Positions 21,877 to 32,108 of a DNA stretch of 64,000 bases are shown piece after piece (within the stretch, counting starts at the first letter, position 1; the number at the start of each line of letters is the position of its first letter). The notes beneath the pieces were generated by a model. The model was not told the DNA's origin. It was given only the letters and a program-made list of their open reading frames with translations, and did not search any database. Source of the DNA: Clostridium novyi NT (lineage in GTDB: Bacteria; Bacillota; Clostridia; Clostridiales; Clostridiaceae); contig NC_008593.1 in NCBI RefSeq assembly GCF_000014125.1, positions 1,054,001-1,118,000 of the forward strand. The letters run 5' to 3'. The position numbers and the translations under genes were made by a program.

Positions 21877-23940
21877 ATGGATACATCACAATATTTGTCA
21901 ATGTTTCTTGAAGAATCTATTGACAATCTTCAAACTTTAAATGAATCATTATTAGAACTAGAGCAAGATCCAAACAATATAGACAAGTTAAATGAAATTT
22001 TTAGAGTGGCTCATACAATAAAAGGTATGGCAGCGACTATGGGATTTAACGAAATGGCAGAACTTACTCACAAAATGGAAGATGTATTATCTCAGTTTAG
22101 GGAAGGAAATTTAAAAGTAACTCAAGAAGTTGTAACAGTATTATTTAAATGTCTTGATACCTTAGAACAAATGGTTAATAACATTTCAGAAGGTGTTGAT
22201 GAAGTAATAGAAGTAGATCACATAATTGAAAAATTAGAAGCTATTGCTGAAGGAAATAGTGATGAAAAAAGTGAAGAAAATAAAAGCATAGTAGAAGAAT
22301 CAGTTGATACAGATAATAAACAAGAAGAAAGTGAATTTAAAAAACAAATAAATGAATATGATTTAAATGTAATAAAGCAAGCTGTAGATAAAGGATTTAA
22401 TGCTTTTTATATTAAAGTTATATTAAATGAAAATACACTTTTAAAATCAGCAAGAGCATTTTTAATATTCAAAAGCCTTGAAGAATGTGGAGAAATAATA
22501 AAATGTATGCCATCAGCAGATGACCTTGAAAATGAAAATTTTGATTTTGAAATAGAGATGGTATATTTAACCACTAAAAATAAAGAAGAAATTTACGAAA
22601 TTTTAATTGATATATCTGAAGTTGATGAGGTTATAGTCGATAATGTAAGTGTAAATACACAAGAAAAAGAAGCACAAAATGATATTAAAGACGAGGTGAA
22701 GCCTAAGGAAAAAGAAGAAGAGTTTGAAGAAACAGTAAAAAAACAAGAAGTTAAAAAGCCAGAAGGTAAAAAACAACAAGCTAAAAGTGCCGAACCTAAA
22801 AAGCGTAGAAAAGTACATCAATCTGTAAGAGTTGATTTAGAAAGATTAGATAAGTTTATGAATATGGTATCAGAGCTTGTTATTCATAGAACTAGATTAG
22901 AACAAATAAGTTCTAACTATAGATCAGCAGAATTAAATGAAACATTAGAACAAGTTGCAAGAACAACGTCTGATCTTCAAGATCTTGTTATGAAGATCAG
23001 AATGTTACCACTTGAAACAGTATTTAATAGATTCCCAAGAATGGTAAGAGATTTATCAGTTGAACTTGATAAAGATATAGATTTTATAATAAAGGGACAA
23101 GATACTGAACTTGATAGAACAGTTATAGATGAAATAGGAGAACCTCTAATTCATTTAATAAGAAATGCAGCAGATCATGGTATAGAAAGTAGAGAAGAAA
23201 GAAGTGCTGCTGGAAAAAATACAACTGGAACTATAAAACTTATAGCATATCAAGAAGGAACAAAAGCTATAATAAAAGTTCAAGATGATGGTGGCGGAAT
23301 AGACGTTGAAAAAGTTCGTGCTAAAGCAAACAAAATTGGAATAAATACTGAGGGTATGAGTGAAGATGATATTAAGAATCTTATTTTTGCTCAAGGCTTT
23401 AGTACAAATGAAGTAGTCACAGATGTATCAGGCAGAGGCGTTGGAATGGACGTTGTCAAAACAAAGATAAGTTCTCTTGGTGGAACTGTTGATGTTATGT
23501 CTGAAGAAGGAAAAGGTTCTACATTTACTATTACATTGCCTTTGACACTTCAAATAATCCAAGCACTACTGGTTAAAATTGGATCAGAAACTATGGCAAT
23601 ATCTTTAGGTTATATAGATAGAGTTATAGATTTTAAAGAAAATAATGTAATGAAAACTGACAATAAGGAAGTAATAGTATATAATGATAATGTAATTCCA
23701 CTTGTGAGAGTTTCTGAGAAATTAGGACTGGAAAAACCAGAGTTATCAAAACAGTATATTGTAATTGTAAAAGTTGGAGGAAAAACAGTAGGACTTTTAG
23801 TAGATGGGCTATTAGGTCAACAAGAAACAGTAATAAAACCTTTAGGAAAAACATTAAAGGGGCTTAAAGAATATATAGGTGCAACTATTTATGGTGATGG
23901 ACTTGTAACTTTAATACTTGATGTTGCTGCTTTAATATAA
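21877..23940 (+). CDS. cheA: Chemotaxis histidine kinase CheA
   Basis: A 687-residue kinase. The Hpt domain (about 1-105) has the phosphorylated His46 in RVAHTIKGMAATMGF. A CheY-binding region and a charged Lys/Glu linker (about 275-310) follow, then the dimerisation helices (about 315-375), the ATPase domain with N box LIRNAADHGIE and GRGVGMDVV, and a CheW-like regulatory domain to the end. It phosphorylates CheY and CheB. ATG at 21877 after GGGAGGG, 12 bases after cheR. Confidence 0.96.
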   Translation: MDTSQYLSMFLEESIDNLQTLNESLLELEQDPNNIDKLNEIFRVAHTIKGMAATMGFNEMAELTHKMEDVLSQFREGNLKVTQEVVTVLFKCLDTLEQMVNNISEGVDEVIEVDHIIEKLEAIAEGNSDEKSEENKSIVEESVDTDNKQEESEFKKQINEYDLNVIKQAVDKGFNAFYIKVILNENTLLKSARAFLIFKSLEECGEIIKCMPSADDLENENFDFEIEMVYLTTKNKEEIYEILIDISEVDEVIVDNVSVNTQEKEAQNDIKDEVKPKEKEEEFEETVKKQEVKKPEGKKQQAKSAEPKKRRKVHQSVRVDLERLDKFMNMVSELVIHRTRLEQISSNYRSAELNETLEQVARTTSDLQDLVMKIRMLPLETVFNRFPRMVRDLSVELDKDIDFIIKGQDTELDRTVIDEIGEPLIHLIRNAADHGIESREERSAAGKNTTGTIKLIAYQEGTKAIIKVQDDGGGIDVEKVRAKANKIGINTEGMSEDDIKNLIFAQGFSTNEVVTDVSGRGVGMDVVKTKISSLGGTVDVMSEEGKGSTFTITLPLTLQIIQALLVKIGSETMAISLGYIDRVIDFKENNVMKTDNKEVIVYNDNVIPLVRVSEKLGLEKPELSKQYIVIVKVGGKTVGLLVDGLLGQQETVIKPLGKTLKGLKEYIGATIYGDGLVTLILDVAALI

Positions 23941-23952
23941 GGAGGCGGTTTT

Positions 23953-24555
23953 GTGAGTTATCTTGATATGACACCTATGCAATTAGATGCATTAAAAGAA
24001 GTGGGGAATATTGGAGCTGGAAATGCGGCTACTGCTTTATCTCAACTTTTAGGAAGAAAAGTTGATATGACGGTACCTTCAGTTAACATATTACCTTTTG
24101 ATGAAGTGTTTTCATCAACTGGAATTGAAAAGGTTGTTATAGGTATTATTGTTAGAGTACTTGGAGACACTCCAGGTAATATACTTTTTATTATAGACAA
24201 TGCTACAGCGTTTAAAATAATAAAGTCGCTTACAGGAGAAACTTCATCACAGTTAACAGAAATGGGACAATCTGTTCTTTGTGAAATAGGAAATATAATA
24301 GCTTCATCTTACATGAATGCTATAGCGAAGTTTACGAATTTAGTAATAACTCCTTCGGTACCTGCAGTATGTAATGATATGCTAGGAGCTATTTTATCCA
24401 CAACTTTTATAGAATCAGGACAATTTGATGAACAAGTACTTGATTTAGAAACTAAATTTTTACAAGATGAACAAGAAGACACCAATGGACATTTTTATTA
24501 CATCCCAATGCCAGGTTCATTGGAAAAAATATTAAATACATTAGGAGTAAAGTAA
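23953..24555 (+). CDS. cheC: CheY-P phosphatase CheC
   Basis: A 200-residue CheC with both phosphatase active sites intact: Glu16/Asn19 in LKEVGNIGAGNAATALS and Glu111/Asn114 in LCEIGNIIASSY. It dephosphorylates CheY-P and binds CheD. GTG start at 23953 after AAGGAGGCGG, which is the only strong ribosome site here. FliY downstream carries a related domain, so two CheY-P phosphatases are encoded in this operon. Confidence 0.93.
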   Translation: MSYLDMTPMQLDALKEVGNIGAGNAATALSQLLGRKVDMTVPSVNILPFDEVFSSTGIEKVVIGIIVRVLGDTPGNILFIIDNATAFKIIKSLTGETSSQLTEMGQSVLCEIGNIIASSYMNAIAKFTNLVITPSVPAVCNDMLGAILSTTFIESGQFDEQVLDLETKFLQDEQEDTNGHFYYIPMPGSLEKILNTLGVK

Positions 24556-24570
24556 TGGAGGTTATATACA

Positions 24571-24930
24571 ATGTCTAAAGTATTAATTGTTGATGATGCT
24601 GCTTTTATGAGAATGATGATAAAGGATATATTAGAAAAAAATGGTTATGAGGTTGTAGGGGAAGCAAGTAATGGATTAAAAGCTGTGGAACTTTATAAAT
24701 CAGAAAAACCAGATGTAGTTACAATGGATATAACAATGCCGGATATGGATGGTATAGAAGCTGTTAAAGCAATAAGAGACTTTGATCCTGCTGCAAAAAT
24801 AATTATGTGTAGTGCTATGGGACAACAAACAATGGTAATGGATGCAATAAAATCAGGAGCAAAAGATTTTATAGTAAAACCATTCCAAGCAGATAGAGTA
24901 CTTGAAGCTGTTAAAAAAGTTATAGGTTAA
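24571..24930 (+). CDS. cheY: Chemotaxis response regulator CheY
   Basis: A 119-residue stand-alone receiver domain. Asp8/Asp9 in IVDDAAFMR bind metal, Asp53 (VTMDITMPDMDG) is the phosphorylation site, and KPF near residue 103 supplies the conserved lysine. CheY-P binds the N-terminal peptides of FliM and FliY, both encoded just downstream. ATG at 24571 after TGGAGG. Confidence 0.96.
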   Translation: MSKVLIVDDAAFMRMMIKDILEKNGYEVVGEASNGLKAVELYKSEKPDVVTMDITMPDMDGIEAVKAIRDFDPAAKIIMCSAMGQQTMVMDAIKSGAKDFIVKPFQADRVLEAVKKVIG

Positions 24931-24971
24931 CGTAGGTTTAGTATTAAAAAAGGCTAATGGGGGGAATAAAG

Positions 24972-25370
24972 ATGCAAGTTGTCATATTTAAGCTTGGAGA
25001 TGAACAGTTTGCAGTAGAAACTGCAAAAGTTCAGGGCATAAATGATATGATGGAAATAACAAGAGTTCCTAATGCACCCAGTCATATAAAAGGATTAATA
25101 AATCTAAGAGGGAATGTAATATCCCTCTTAGATATAAATTTGTTACTTAATATATCAAAAGGTGAAGATGAACATGGTAATATAATTATCCTAAAGATGG
25201 AAGATGAGCAAATAGGAATAACTGTAGATGAAGTTGATGAAGTATTAGAAATAGAAGAAGAAATACTAGAAAAAGTTGATGATTCTAACAAAGGTTATAT
25301 AAAAGGAATAATTAATTTTAAAACTAGGGTAGTAACTTTAATAGATATAGATAAATTATTTGTAAATTAG
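24972..25370 (+). CDS. cheW: Chemotaxis adaptor CheW (second copy)
   Basis: A 132-residue CheW domain (VVIFKLGDEQFAVETAKVQG; HIKGLINLRGNVISLLDI). The start is the ATG at 24972, with the GGGGGGAA ribosome site inside a possible five-codon extension beginning at 24957; the extension was rejected. It sits between cheY and fliM, at the join of chemotaxis and switch genes. Confidence 0.92.
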   Translation: MQVVIFKLGDEQFAVETAKVQGINDMMEITRVPNAPSHIKGLINLRGNVISLLDINLLLNISKGEDEHGNIIILKMEDEQIGITVDEVDEVLEIEEEILEKVDDSNKGYIKGIINFKTRVVTLIDIDKLFVN

Positions 25371-25390
25371 TATAGAAATGAGGGACGAAT

Positions 25391-26386
25391 ATGGCAGACG
25401 TTCTAACACAAAGTGAAATAGATGCCCTTTTATCTGCTTTAGATTCTGGTGAGCTAAATCCTGATGAATTAGAAAAAGAGGAAGAAAAGCAAAAAGTAAA
25501 AGCGTATGACTTTAGAAGTCCTCAGAAATTTTCAAAGGACCATATAAGAACATTAGAACTTATTCACGATAATTTTGCCAGAACAATTTCTAATTATCTA
25601 ACAGCACAAGTTAGAACCAATGTTAAAATTAATATAGAAACAGTTCAGCAAATAACCTATGAAGAATTTATTCATTCAGTACCTAATCCGACTATATTAA
25701 CCATATTTAAAATGCCACCTCTAAGTGGATCTATATTATTTGAAACTAATCCACAATTTGCATATCAAATTATAGATGTATTACTTGGTGGTTCTGGAAC
25801 TGGTAAATATAAGACAAGAGAATTTACTGATATAGATAAAAATATAATAAAACAGATAAATAAAGGGTTAATAGCTAATCTTAAACTTGCTTGGGAAGAT
25901 GTAATGGAGGTTGAGCCAGAAATAGAGGGACTTGAAACAAATCCTGCACTAAATCAAACTTTGGCACCTAATGAACCAGTAGCGCTTATTACATTTTCTG
26001 TTGAAATGGGAGGAAACAATACATTTATAAATATATGTATTCCTTACCTTAGTATAGAAAAGGTTCTCGATAAACTTGTAGTTCAATATTGGTTTAGAGA
26101 AAACAATACAGAAACACTAGAAGGGTCTAAAGAAAAATTAAGAAAAAGAATGAATGTTGTAGAATTACCTATGACGGTTGTACTTGGAAGTACAAATTTA
26201 ACAATTGGACAATTCTTAACACTTTCTGTTGGAGATGTAATAACCTTAGATAGTTTAACTTCAAGTCCTGTAAAAGTAGTGGTTGGAAATGAACCTTATT
26301 TATTAGGAAGACCAGGAACTATAGGTAAAAATAGAGGCGTTCAAATACTAGATATTATCGATAAGGATGTGGAAAACTATGAATAG
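25391..26386 (+). CDS. fliM: Flagellar motor switch protein FliM
   Basis: A 331-residue switch protein. The N-terminal CheY-P binding peptide LTQSEIDALL is at residues 5-14, a CheC-like middle domain follows (SVPNPTILTIFKMPPLSG), and a SpoA domain ends the chain. It forms the C-ring with FliG and FliY and sets rotation direction. ATG at 25391 after GAGGG. Its last eight bases overlap fliY. Confidence 0.96.
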   Translation: MADVLTQSEIDALLSALDSGELNPDELEKEEEKQKVKAYDFRSPQKFSKDHIRTLELIHDNFARTISNYLTAQVRTNVKINIETVQQITYEEFIHSVPNPTILTIFKMPPLSGSILFETNPQFAYQIIDVLLGGSGTGKYKTREFTDIDKNIIKQINKGLIANLKLAWEDVMEVEPEIEGLETNPALNQTLAPNEPVALITFSVEMGGNNTFINICIPYLSIEKVLDKLVVQYWFRENNTETLEGSKEKLRKRMNVVELPMTVVLGSTNLTIGQFLTLSVGDVITLDSLTSSPVKVVVGNEPYLLGRPGTIGKNRGVQILDIIDKDVENYE

Positions 26387-27569
26387 TGATAACGGATTCC
26401 TTTCACAAGATGAAATAGATTCACTGTTAAATGGTGGCGGAAAAGACGAAACTCAAGAGCAATCACAAGAAAATGTATCTAATGTATCTGATGAAACTAA
26501 AGTGGATGAAAAAAAAGAAAGTCCAATTACAGATACAGAAAGAGATTTACTTGGAGAGATAGGGAATATATCAATGGGCTCTGCTTCAACTGCACTATCA
26601 ACTATAATTGCTAGTGCGGTTAATATAACAACGCCACAAGTTAGAGTAACAACATTAAAAGAATTAAGAGATACTTTTGAAGTACCTAATATAGCATTAG
26701 AAGTAAAATATACAAGCGGTATAATAGGTGGTAACTTACTTGTAATGAAGATACCAGATGCCGCTGTAATTGCCAATCTTATGATGGGTGGCGATGGAAA
26801 AATAGAAGAAAAATCTGAACTTACAGAAATTGAAGAAAGTGCTGTATCAGAAGCTATGAATCAAATGATAGGTTCAGCTGCAACTTCAATGGCCACAATG
26901 TTTGGAAGAGAAGTTAATATATCTCCTCCTATTTCAAAGATATGGAAGGATGCAGCTTTGCCATTAAGTGAAAGTATATCAGAAGAAGAAGATATAATTG
27001 AAGTATCGTTTAAGTTAACTATTGGAGATTTAGTGGATAGCAATATAATGCAAATACTTCCGATTAAAACAGCTAAAAAGATAGTTTCTATAATGATGGG
27101 AGAAGAGGAAGAAGATATGCAATTAAATCCTAAAGTAGAAGAAAGACCTGTAAATATTAAATCAGATTTAAATAAGGCTCCACAACAAATAGATCCGAAG
27201 CCAGCTGAAACATACACTCAGCCACAAAATTCTGTGCCTCAATCACAAGTAAGTGTACAAAGAGCAAATTTTGCTCCACTTGATCAAAATCCTATCAGTG
27301 GAGTACCTCAAAATATTGATTTGATTTTAGATGTACCACTTGAAATTTCAGTTGTACTTGGAAAAACTAAAAAGTCAATAAAAGAAGTATTAGATCTTGG
27401 TACAGGATCATTAATAGAATTAGATAAACTTGCAGAAGAGCCAGTTGAAATATATGTAAATGGAAAGAAAATAGCTTATGGTGAAGTAGTCGTTGTAGAT
27501 GAAAACTTTGGTGTAAGAATTGTTAGTATAGTAAGTGGAGAAGAAAGAGTTAAATCTTTAAGAGGATAA
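26379..27569 (+). CDS. fliY: Flagellar motor switch phosphatase FliY (FliN homologue)
   Basis: A 396-residue FliY, much longer than enteric FliN. It starts with a FliM-like CheY-P binding peptide (LSQDEIDSLL). The CheC-like phosphatase domain follows, with Glu60/Asn63 and Glu158/Asn161, then a Gln/Pro-rich linker (about 260-310) and the C-terminal SpoA/FliN domain (VPLEISVVLGKTKKSIKEVL). The start is the ATG at 26379, inside the end of fliM, with AAGGATGTGG upstream; a GTG at 26367 falls within that ribosome site. It is the last gene of the operon. Confidence 0.93.
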   Translation: MNSDNGFLSQDEIDSLLNGGGKDETQEQSQENVSNVSDETKVDEKKESPITDTERDLLGEIGNISMGSASTALSTIIASAVNITTPQVRVTTLKELRDTFEVPNIALEVKYTSGIIGGNLLVMKIPDAAVIANLMMGGDGKIEEKSELTEIEESAVSEAMNQMIGSAATSMATMFGREVNISPPISKIWKDAALPLSESISEEEDIIEVSFKLTIGDLVDSNIMQILPIKTAKKIVSIMMGEEEEDMQLNPKVEERPVNIKSDLNKAPQQIDPKPAETYTQPQNSVPQSQVSVQRANFAPLDQNPISGVPQNIDLILDVPLEISVVLGKTKKSIKEVLDLGTGSLIELDKLAEEPVEIYVNGKKIAYGEVVVVDENFGVRIVSIVSGEERVKSLRG

Positions 27570-27590
27570 ATATTTAAGTTATAAAAATTA

Positions 27591-27644
27591 AAGCATATAA
27601 TGTTTAATTTACAAATTTTAATTAAACATTATATGCTTTTTTTA
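27591..27644 (+). terminator. Strong intrinsic terminator of the chemotaxis operon
   Basis: A perfect 20-bp stem, 27591-27610 against 27621-27640, with a 10-base loop and a 7-base T-run. It isolates the che operon from the flgM operon. Confidence 0.93.
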
Positions 27645-27713
27645 ATCACAATAAAATTCACATTAAACATTGAAAAATCCCTATTTCAAGTAGATGTTTT
27701 TGCTTAAGTAGTG

Positions 27714-27740
27714 TAAACTTTAAATTTGTATAGTCGATAA
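27714..27740 (+). promoter_or_regulatory. SigD-type promoter of the flgM operon
   Basis: TAAA (27714-27717), 15 bases, then GTCGATAA (27733-27740), 7 of 8 against GCCGATAA and the best match in the window. It lies 38 bases before the flgM start. Confidence 0.75.
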
Positions 27741-27778
27741 TATTATAAGATAAAACAATGGATATGAGGAGTGTAAAC

Positions 27779-28039
27779 ATGAAGATTACAGGAATATCTG
27801 TGAATAAAGTAGTTAATATATATGAAACAAATAAAAGTAAAGTTAATGAAAATAAAAAGGTATGTAAAAAGGATACTTTGGAAATATCAAAACTGGGAAA
27901 AGAACTATGTTCCGTTGAAAATGGAGAAGTATCATCAGTAACACCTGAAAGAATAGAAGAAATAAAGAGTCAAATAGCAAAGGGAACGTACAAAGTTGAT
28001 TCAAAGCTTATAGCTAAAAAAATGTTATCTAGATATTAA
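27779..28039 (+). CDS. flgM: Anti-sigma-D factor FlgM
   Basis: An 86-residue FlgM. The C-terminal half carries the sigma-28 binding helices (PERIEEIKSQIAKGTYKVD followed by KLIAKKML). FlgM holds the flagellar sigma factor inactive until the hook is finished. The start is the ATG at 27779 with GAGGAG seven bases upstream; an ATG at 27758 precedes that ribosome site and was rejected. Placed first in an operon with its own SigD promoter, it would give feedback on its own regulon. Confidence 0.9.
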   Translation: MKITGISVNKVVNIYETNKSKVNENKKVCKKDTLEISKLGKELCSVENGEVSSVTPERIEEIKSQIAKGTYKVDSKLIAKKMLSRY

Positions 28040-28104
28040 AAATTTATATTTAAATTAATTCTAGTAGAAAAACAGTATATAAGAAATGAGGGAAGATATA
28101 TTTC

Positions 28105-28542
28105 ATGAATAAGGTGGAATTTATAAAAGGTCTTCTAGAAGTTATGAATGATCAAAGAATAGCTTTAAATAAATTGCTACTAATATTAGAAAAACAGCAT
28201 GAATATATAATAAAAGATGATGTGTTTGGAATGGAAGCTGTTGTAGAAGATATACAAAAGAGTAATCAAGAAGTAGCTGATTTAGAATTAAAAAGAAGAC
28301 AGTTCACAAATGGATTATTAGAAGATAAAACATTAGGAAAGCTCATATATGAGTTAGACAATCCAAAACTTATAGAAGTTTTTAGAAAAGTTCGTAACAA
28401 ACTAGAGGAAATAAGGTTGCAAAAAGATACCAATGATTTATTGATAAAACAAGGAATTAGTTTAAATAATAGGATACTTGCATTTTTAAATCCAGATAGA
28501 CAGGCAAAAACATACAATGGGTACGGGAAAATGAGAAGATAG
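28105..28542 (+). CDS. flgN: Flagellar export chaperone FlgN family
   Basis: A 145-residue helical protein with the length, charge and position of FlgN, the chaperone that delivers FlgK and FlgL to the export gate. The central region (FGMEAVVEDIQKSNQEVADLELKRRQ) is predicted coiled coil. It lies between flgM and flgK, as in other Firmicutes. ATG at 28105 after GAGGGAAG. Confidence 0.85.
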   Translation: MNKVEFIKGLLEVMNDQRIALNKLLLILEKQHEYIIKDDVFGMEAVVEDIQKSNQEVADLELKRRQFTNGLLEDKTLGKLIYELDNPKLIEVFRKVRNKLEEIRLQKDTNDLLIKQGISLNNRILAFLNPDRQAKTYNGYGKMRR

Positions 28543-28563
28543 TGAACAATAAGGAGTGATAAA

Positions 28564-30594
28564 ATGTCAGGATTATTTTCAACACTTAATGTAGGAAAAA
28601 GAGGACTATATGCACAACAAGGTGCTTTAGATGTAACATCACATAATATAGCTAACAGCAATACTAAAGGATATACAAGACAAAGGGCTTTAATGGAAAC
28701 TACAAGGCCATTTGGTATGCCATCTATGGATAATCAAGTAGGTCCTGGACAAATAGGTACAGGAGTTGAAATATCAAAAATTCAAAGGGTTAGAGATACC
28801 TTTATGGATTATCAAGTTAGAAGAGAAACAAGTACACTTGGACAATATGAAGCAAGAGATAAATACCTAAGTGAAATAGAAGGAATATTTAACGAACCTT
28901 CAGATACAGGAGTATCAAACTTAATAGGAAAGTTTTTTGATGCATGGCAAGAGGTTGCAAAACATCCAGAAGGATCAAATTCACGTACAGTGCTTGTAAA
29001 TCAAGCATCAGCACTTGCAAGTGAATTAAATCATACACATAGTCAATTAGTAAAGGTAAAAGAAAATGCCCAAGAATCTATAAAACAAGCAACATTTGAT
29101 ATAAATAATGCATTAGATAGAGTTGATAAATTAAATCAACAAATAATGGCTGTAAAAGTTTCAGGTATGGAGCCAAATGATTTAATGGATAAGAGAGATC
29201 TTCTTTTAGATGAATTAAGTGAAAAGTTCAATGTAGTAGTAGAACAAGACAAGTTTGGTTCAATAAATTTAAAACCTAAATATACAAAAACAGTAGATGG
29301 TAACAGTGAAGTTGCAAATCCGCTTCTAGTTAGAAAAAATCCTAACGATGAGGTTATGAGATTTTCTTATGTAAAGAGTATAGAGAAAAAAATGGAGAAA
29401 AATACTACGAAAATAGATGTAACAGGAGCTCCGGGTAAGTATGAAACAACTTGTAAAATAACTTATCTGAAAAATGGAGACAAAGATAGACCTGCTACAT
29501 TTAATTTGAATATAACTAGTAATAAAAAAGATATACATGAGGCTAGAGAAGAAATAGAAGAAAAAATAAGAAGATTAGATCAATCAAGGATAATTTGGTC
29601 AACTAGTAACAAAAATGATGATAGTAAAAATGGTCTTGCTGTAGATAAGAATGGTGGAGTAATAGGAAAAAATCCTGTTAACTTTGAAGATTTAGCTTTA
29701 TTTGATTTAAAGGGTGATGAATATAGAGGAGAACTTAAAGGATTCATGACTGTTCAGCAGGATGTAGATGATTATATAGAACAAATGAATAAGCTTGCTA
29801 AGGGTATTGCTTTTTCTGTTAATACACTTCATAGTGGAAAAAGTTCAATAGGAACTGTAGGAACTCCAACAAATAATGGTGTTGATGTTGAAAATGCAGA
29901 CTATATGCCTTTCTTTGTTAATGGAGAGAAAGCTGATAAAAACTATAAAATAATAGATGGTAAAAAAGTCTTATATGATGGAGTAAATGATATAACAGGA
30001 TCATCTAAAATAAACGCACTAAAGGAAGTTTTAGATTCTGAAACTGAAATAACATCAGCCAATATATCGGTAAACAGACAGATTATGGATGATGTTATGC
30101 AAATAAAAACAAGAATTAATGATGATAAGTTTGCTTTAGCGGCTAAAAATACTAAGGATGGAGAGCAAGATGGAGCAAGAGCGCTTGCAATAGCACAATT
30201 ACGTGATAAGTTATTAAAAATACAAAACATAACTAAAAGAACGACAAGAGAAGAATTTATAGAACAGAATGGAGCTAATAAAAAATTAAATAAAGATATA
30301 ACACTTGGACTTGATACAATAACAGGAGATATTAATGGTATGAAGATAGATAGCTATTTTAAAGATACTGTTGATAAACTTGGAGTGCAAGAACAAGAAG
30401 CTCAAAGAATAGTAAAAAATCAAGGAGCACTTCTAAAAGAATTTAGCCAAAGAAGAGAATCCATATCTGGAGTATCATTAAATGAAGAAATGGCAAATAT
30501 AGTTCAATACCAACATGCTTATCAGGCAAATGCAAAAATTATTGCAACAACAGATCAACTTTTAGATGTTGTTATAAATGGACTTAAGAGATAA
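28564..30594 (+). CDS. flgK: Flagellar hook-associated protein 1, FlgK
   Basis: A 676-residue hook-filament junction protein. The N-terminal rod/hook signature (QQGALDVTSHNIANSNTKGY) and the C-terminal helical signature (VSLNEEMANIVQYQHAYQAN) frame a large variable central region of about 400 residues, which makes it longer than enteric FlgK. It is secreted through the flagellar export apparatus. ATG at 28564 after AAGGAG. Confidence 0.96.
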   Translation: MSGLFSTLNVGKRGLYAQQGALDVTSHNIANSNTKGYTRQRALMETTRPFGMPSMDNQVGPGQIGTGVEISKIQRVRDTFMDYQVRRETSTLGQYEARDKYLSEIEGIFNEPSDTGVSNLIGKFFDAWQEVAKHPEGSNSRTVLVNQASALASELNHTHSQLVKVKENAQESIKQATFDINNALDRVDKLNQQIMAVKVSGMEPNDLMDKRDLLLDELSEKFNVVVEQDKFGSINLKPKYTKTVDGNSEVANPLLVRKNPNDEVMRFSYVKSIEKKMEKNTTKIDVTGAPGKYETTCKITYLKNGDKDRPATFNLNITSNKKDIHEAREEIEEKIRRLDQSRIIWSTSNKNDDSKNGLAVDKNGGVIGKNPVNFEDLALFDLKGDEYRGELKGFMTVQQDVDDYIEQMNKLAKGIAFSVNTLHSGKSSIGTVGTPTNNGVDVENADYMPFFVNGEKADKNYKIIDGKKVLYDGVNDITGSSKINALKEVLDSETEITSANISVNRQIMDDVMQIKTRINDDKFALAAKNTKDGEQDGARALAIAQLRDKLLKIQNITKRTTREEFIEQNGANKKLNKDITLGLDTITGDINGMKIDSYFKDTVDKLGVQEQEAQRIVKNQGALLKEFSQRRESISGVSLNEEMANIVQYQHAYQANAKIIATTDQLLDVVINGLKR

Positions 30595-30624
30595 TGATTT
30601 TAAATAGAGTGGAGGATTTTAATA

Positions 30625-31602
30625 ATGCGTGTTACAAATAAAATGCTTTCAAATAACTTTTTAGCAGATATGAAAACAAACTTAGAAAATATAAATAAAA
30701 TTCAGCAACAAAATACATCAGGTAAAAAGTTCAGAAAACCATCTGACGATCCCTTTGCTGTTGCACGTTCTATGCAATTACATACAGATATTAATACAAA
30801 TAAACAATATAGTAAAAATATAACGGATGTATCTAACTGGCTTGATACTACAGATACAGCACTAGGACAAGCGGGAAACGTTCTTCAAAGGGTTAGGGAA
30901 CTTTTAATATCATCAGGAAATGGTGGTTATACAAAATCTGAAAGAAGAGCAATAAAAGATGAGATAAATGAAAAGATAGGCGAAATGTCTCAAATATTAA
31001 ATACAAACTTTGGAGGTAACTATATATTTGGAGGTTCTAGAAGTACTACAAAGCCTATGGAAGTTGATAAAGCTAATGGTAACACTATCCTTATATATAA
31101 TAAAAAAGAAGGTGGGAAACTAGACAAAACTAAGGATCAAGATGAATATACCCAAATAGCATCTAAATTAAAGATAGAGGTATCTCAAGGTGTTACTATG
31201 GATTATAATGTTACAGCTACTGATGTGTTAGAATTTAAAAATGAAGCGGGAGCTCCTAAAGATTTGAGAGATATACTAAGCAAAATAACATCACATTTGG
31301 ATTCTGAAAAGCCAGAAGAAATAAATAAATTAATAGGACAAGATCTTACAAATATAACAGATGCCATAAGTAATGTTCTAAAAATTCGTGCTGAGATTGG
31401 TGCCAAGCAAAATAGAATAGAAGGGGCAAATGATAGAAATAAAGATGCTACATTTAATATGACTAAAATATTATCGAAACATGAAGATGTTAACTATACA
31501 GAAAATATGACAGATTATGCAACAATGCTTACTGTTTATATGGCTTCACTTCAAACAAGTGCGAAGATAATACAACCTAGTCTTATGGATTATTTACGTT
31601 AA
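30625..31602 (+). CDS. flgL: Flagellar hook-associated protein 3, FlgL
   Basis: A 325-residue flagellin-like junction protein. The N-terminal helix (MRVTNKMLSNNFLADMKTNL; GKKFRKPSDDPFAVARSM) and C-terminal helix (NYTENMTDYATMLTVYMASL) are characteristic. It forms the second ring between hook and filament. ATG at 30625 after GTGGAGG, 30 bases after flgK. Confidence 0.95.
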   Translation: MRVTNKMLSNNFLADMKTNLENINKIQQQNTSGKKFRKPSDDPFAVARSMQLHTDINTNKQYSKNITDVSNWLDTTDTALGQAGNVLQRVRELLISSGNGGYTKSERRAIKDEINEKIGEMSQILNTNFGGNYIFGGSRSTTKPMEVDKANGNTILIYNKKEGGKLDKTKDQDEYTQIASKLKIEVSQGVTMDYNVTATDVLEFKNEAGAPKDLRDILSKITSHLDSEKPEEINKLIGQDLTNITDAISNVLKIRAEIGAKQNRIEGANDRNKDATFNMTKILSKHEDVNYTENMTDYATMLTVYMASLQTSAKIIQPSLMDYLR

Positions 31603-31676
31603 TTTATAATAGTTAAAATTTTATAGTGGATAATTGACAATATTTAATTGTGAATCTAAAGAAAGGTGAGATAAAA

Positions 31677-32108
31677 ATGAAGCTAGAGACTAAATGTCAT
31701 GGAATCATTGAATATAAAGAAGAAGATGTAATTGAGTTTAAAAAGGGGATTCCAGGATTTAATGAACTTAAAAGATTCATTAATTTTCCTATAGAAGATA
31801 ATGAGGTCTTTAGTGTACTTCATTCAATAGAAAATAATGAAATTGGATTTATAGTGACATCACCATTTAGTATTATAAAAGATTATGAAATTAATCTTGA
31901 TGATAGTGTTATTGAAAGATTAAATATAGAAAATGAAAAAGATGTACTAGTATTAAATACTGTTACATTACATTCTAAATTAGAAAATATAACAGTAAAT
32001 TTATGTGCTCCTATAGTAATAAATATAAAAACAAAATTAGGGGAACAAATAATATTAAATAATGGAAAATATCAAATTAAACATCCGTTATTTAAGGAGG
32101 GCATTTAA
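31677..32108 (+). CDS. fliW: Flagellar assembly factor FliW
   Basis: A 143-residue FliW ([38 protein letters not shown]). In B. subtilis FliW binds either flagellin or CsrA; when flagellin is exported, freed FliW removes CsrA from the flagellin mRNA. The start is the ATG at 31677 after AAAGGTGAG; an upstream codon at 31650 overlaps that site. The stop overlaps the csrA start by one base (TAATG), indicating coupled synthesis. Confidence 0.95.
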   Translation: MKLETKCHGIIEYKEEDVIEFKKGIPGFNELKRFINFPIEDNEVFSVLHSIENNEIGFIVTSPFSIIKDYEINLDDSVIERLNIENEKDVLVLNTVTLHSKLENITVNLCAPIVINIKTKLGEQIILNNGKYQIKHPLFKEGI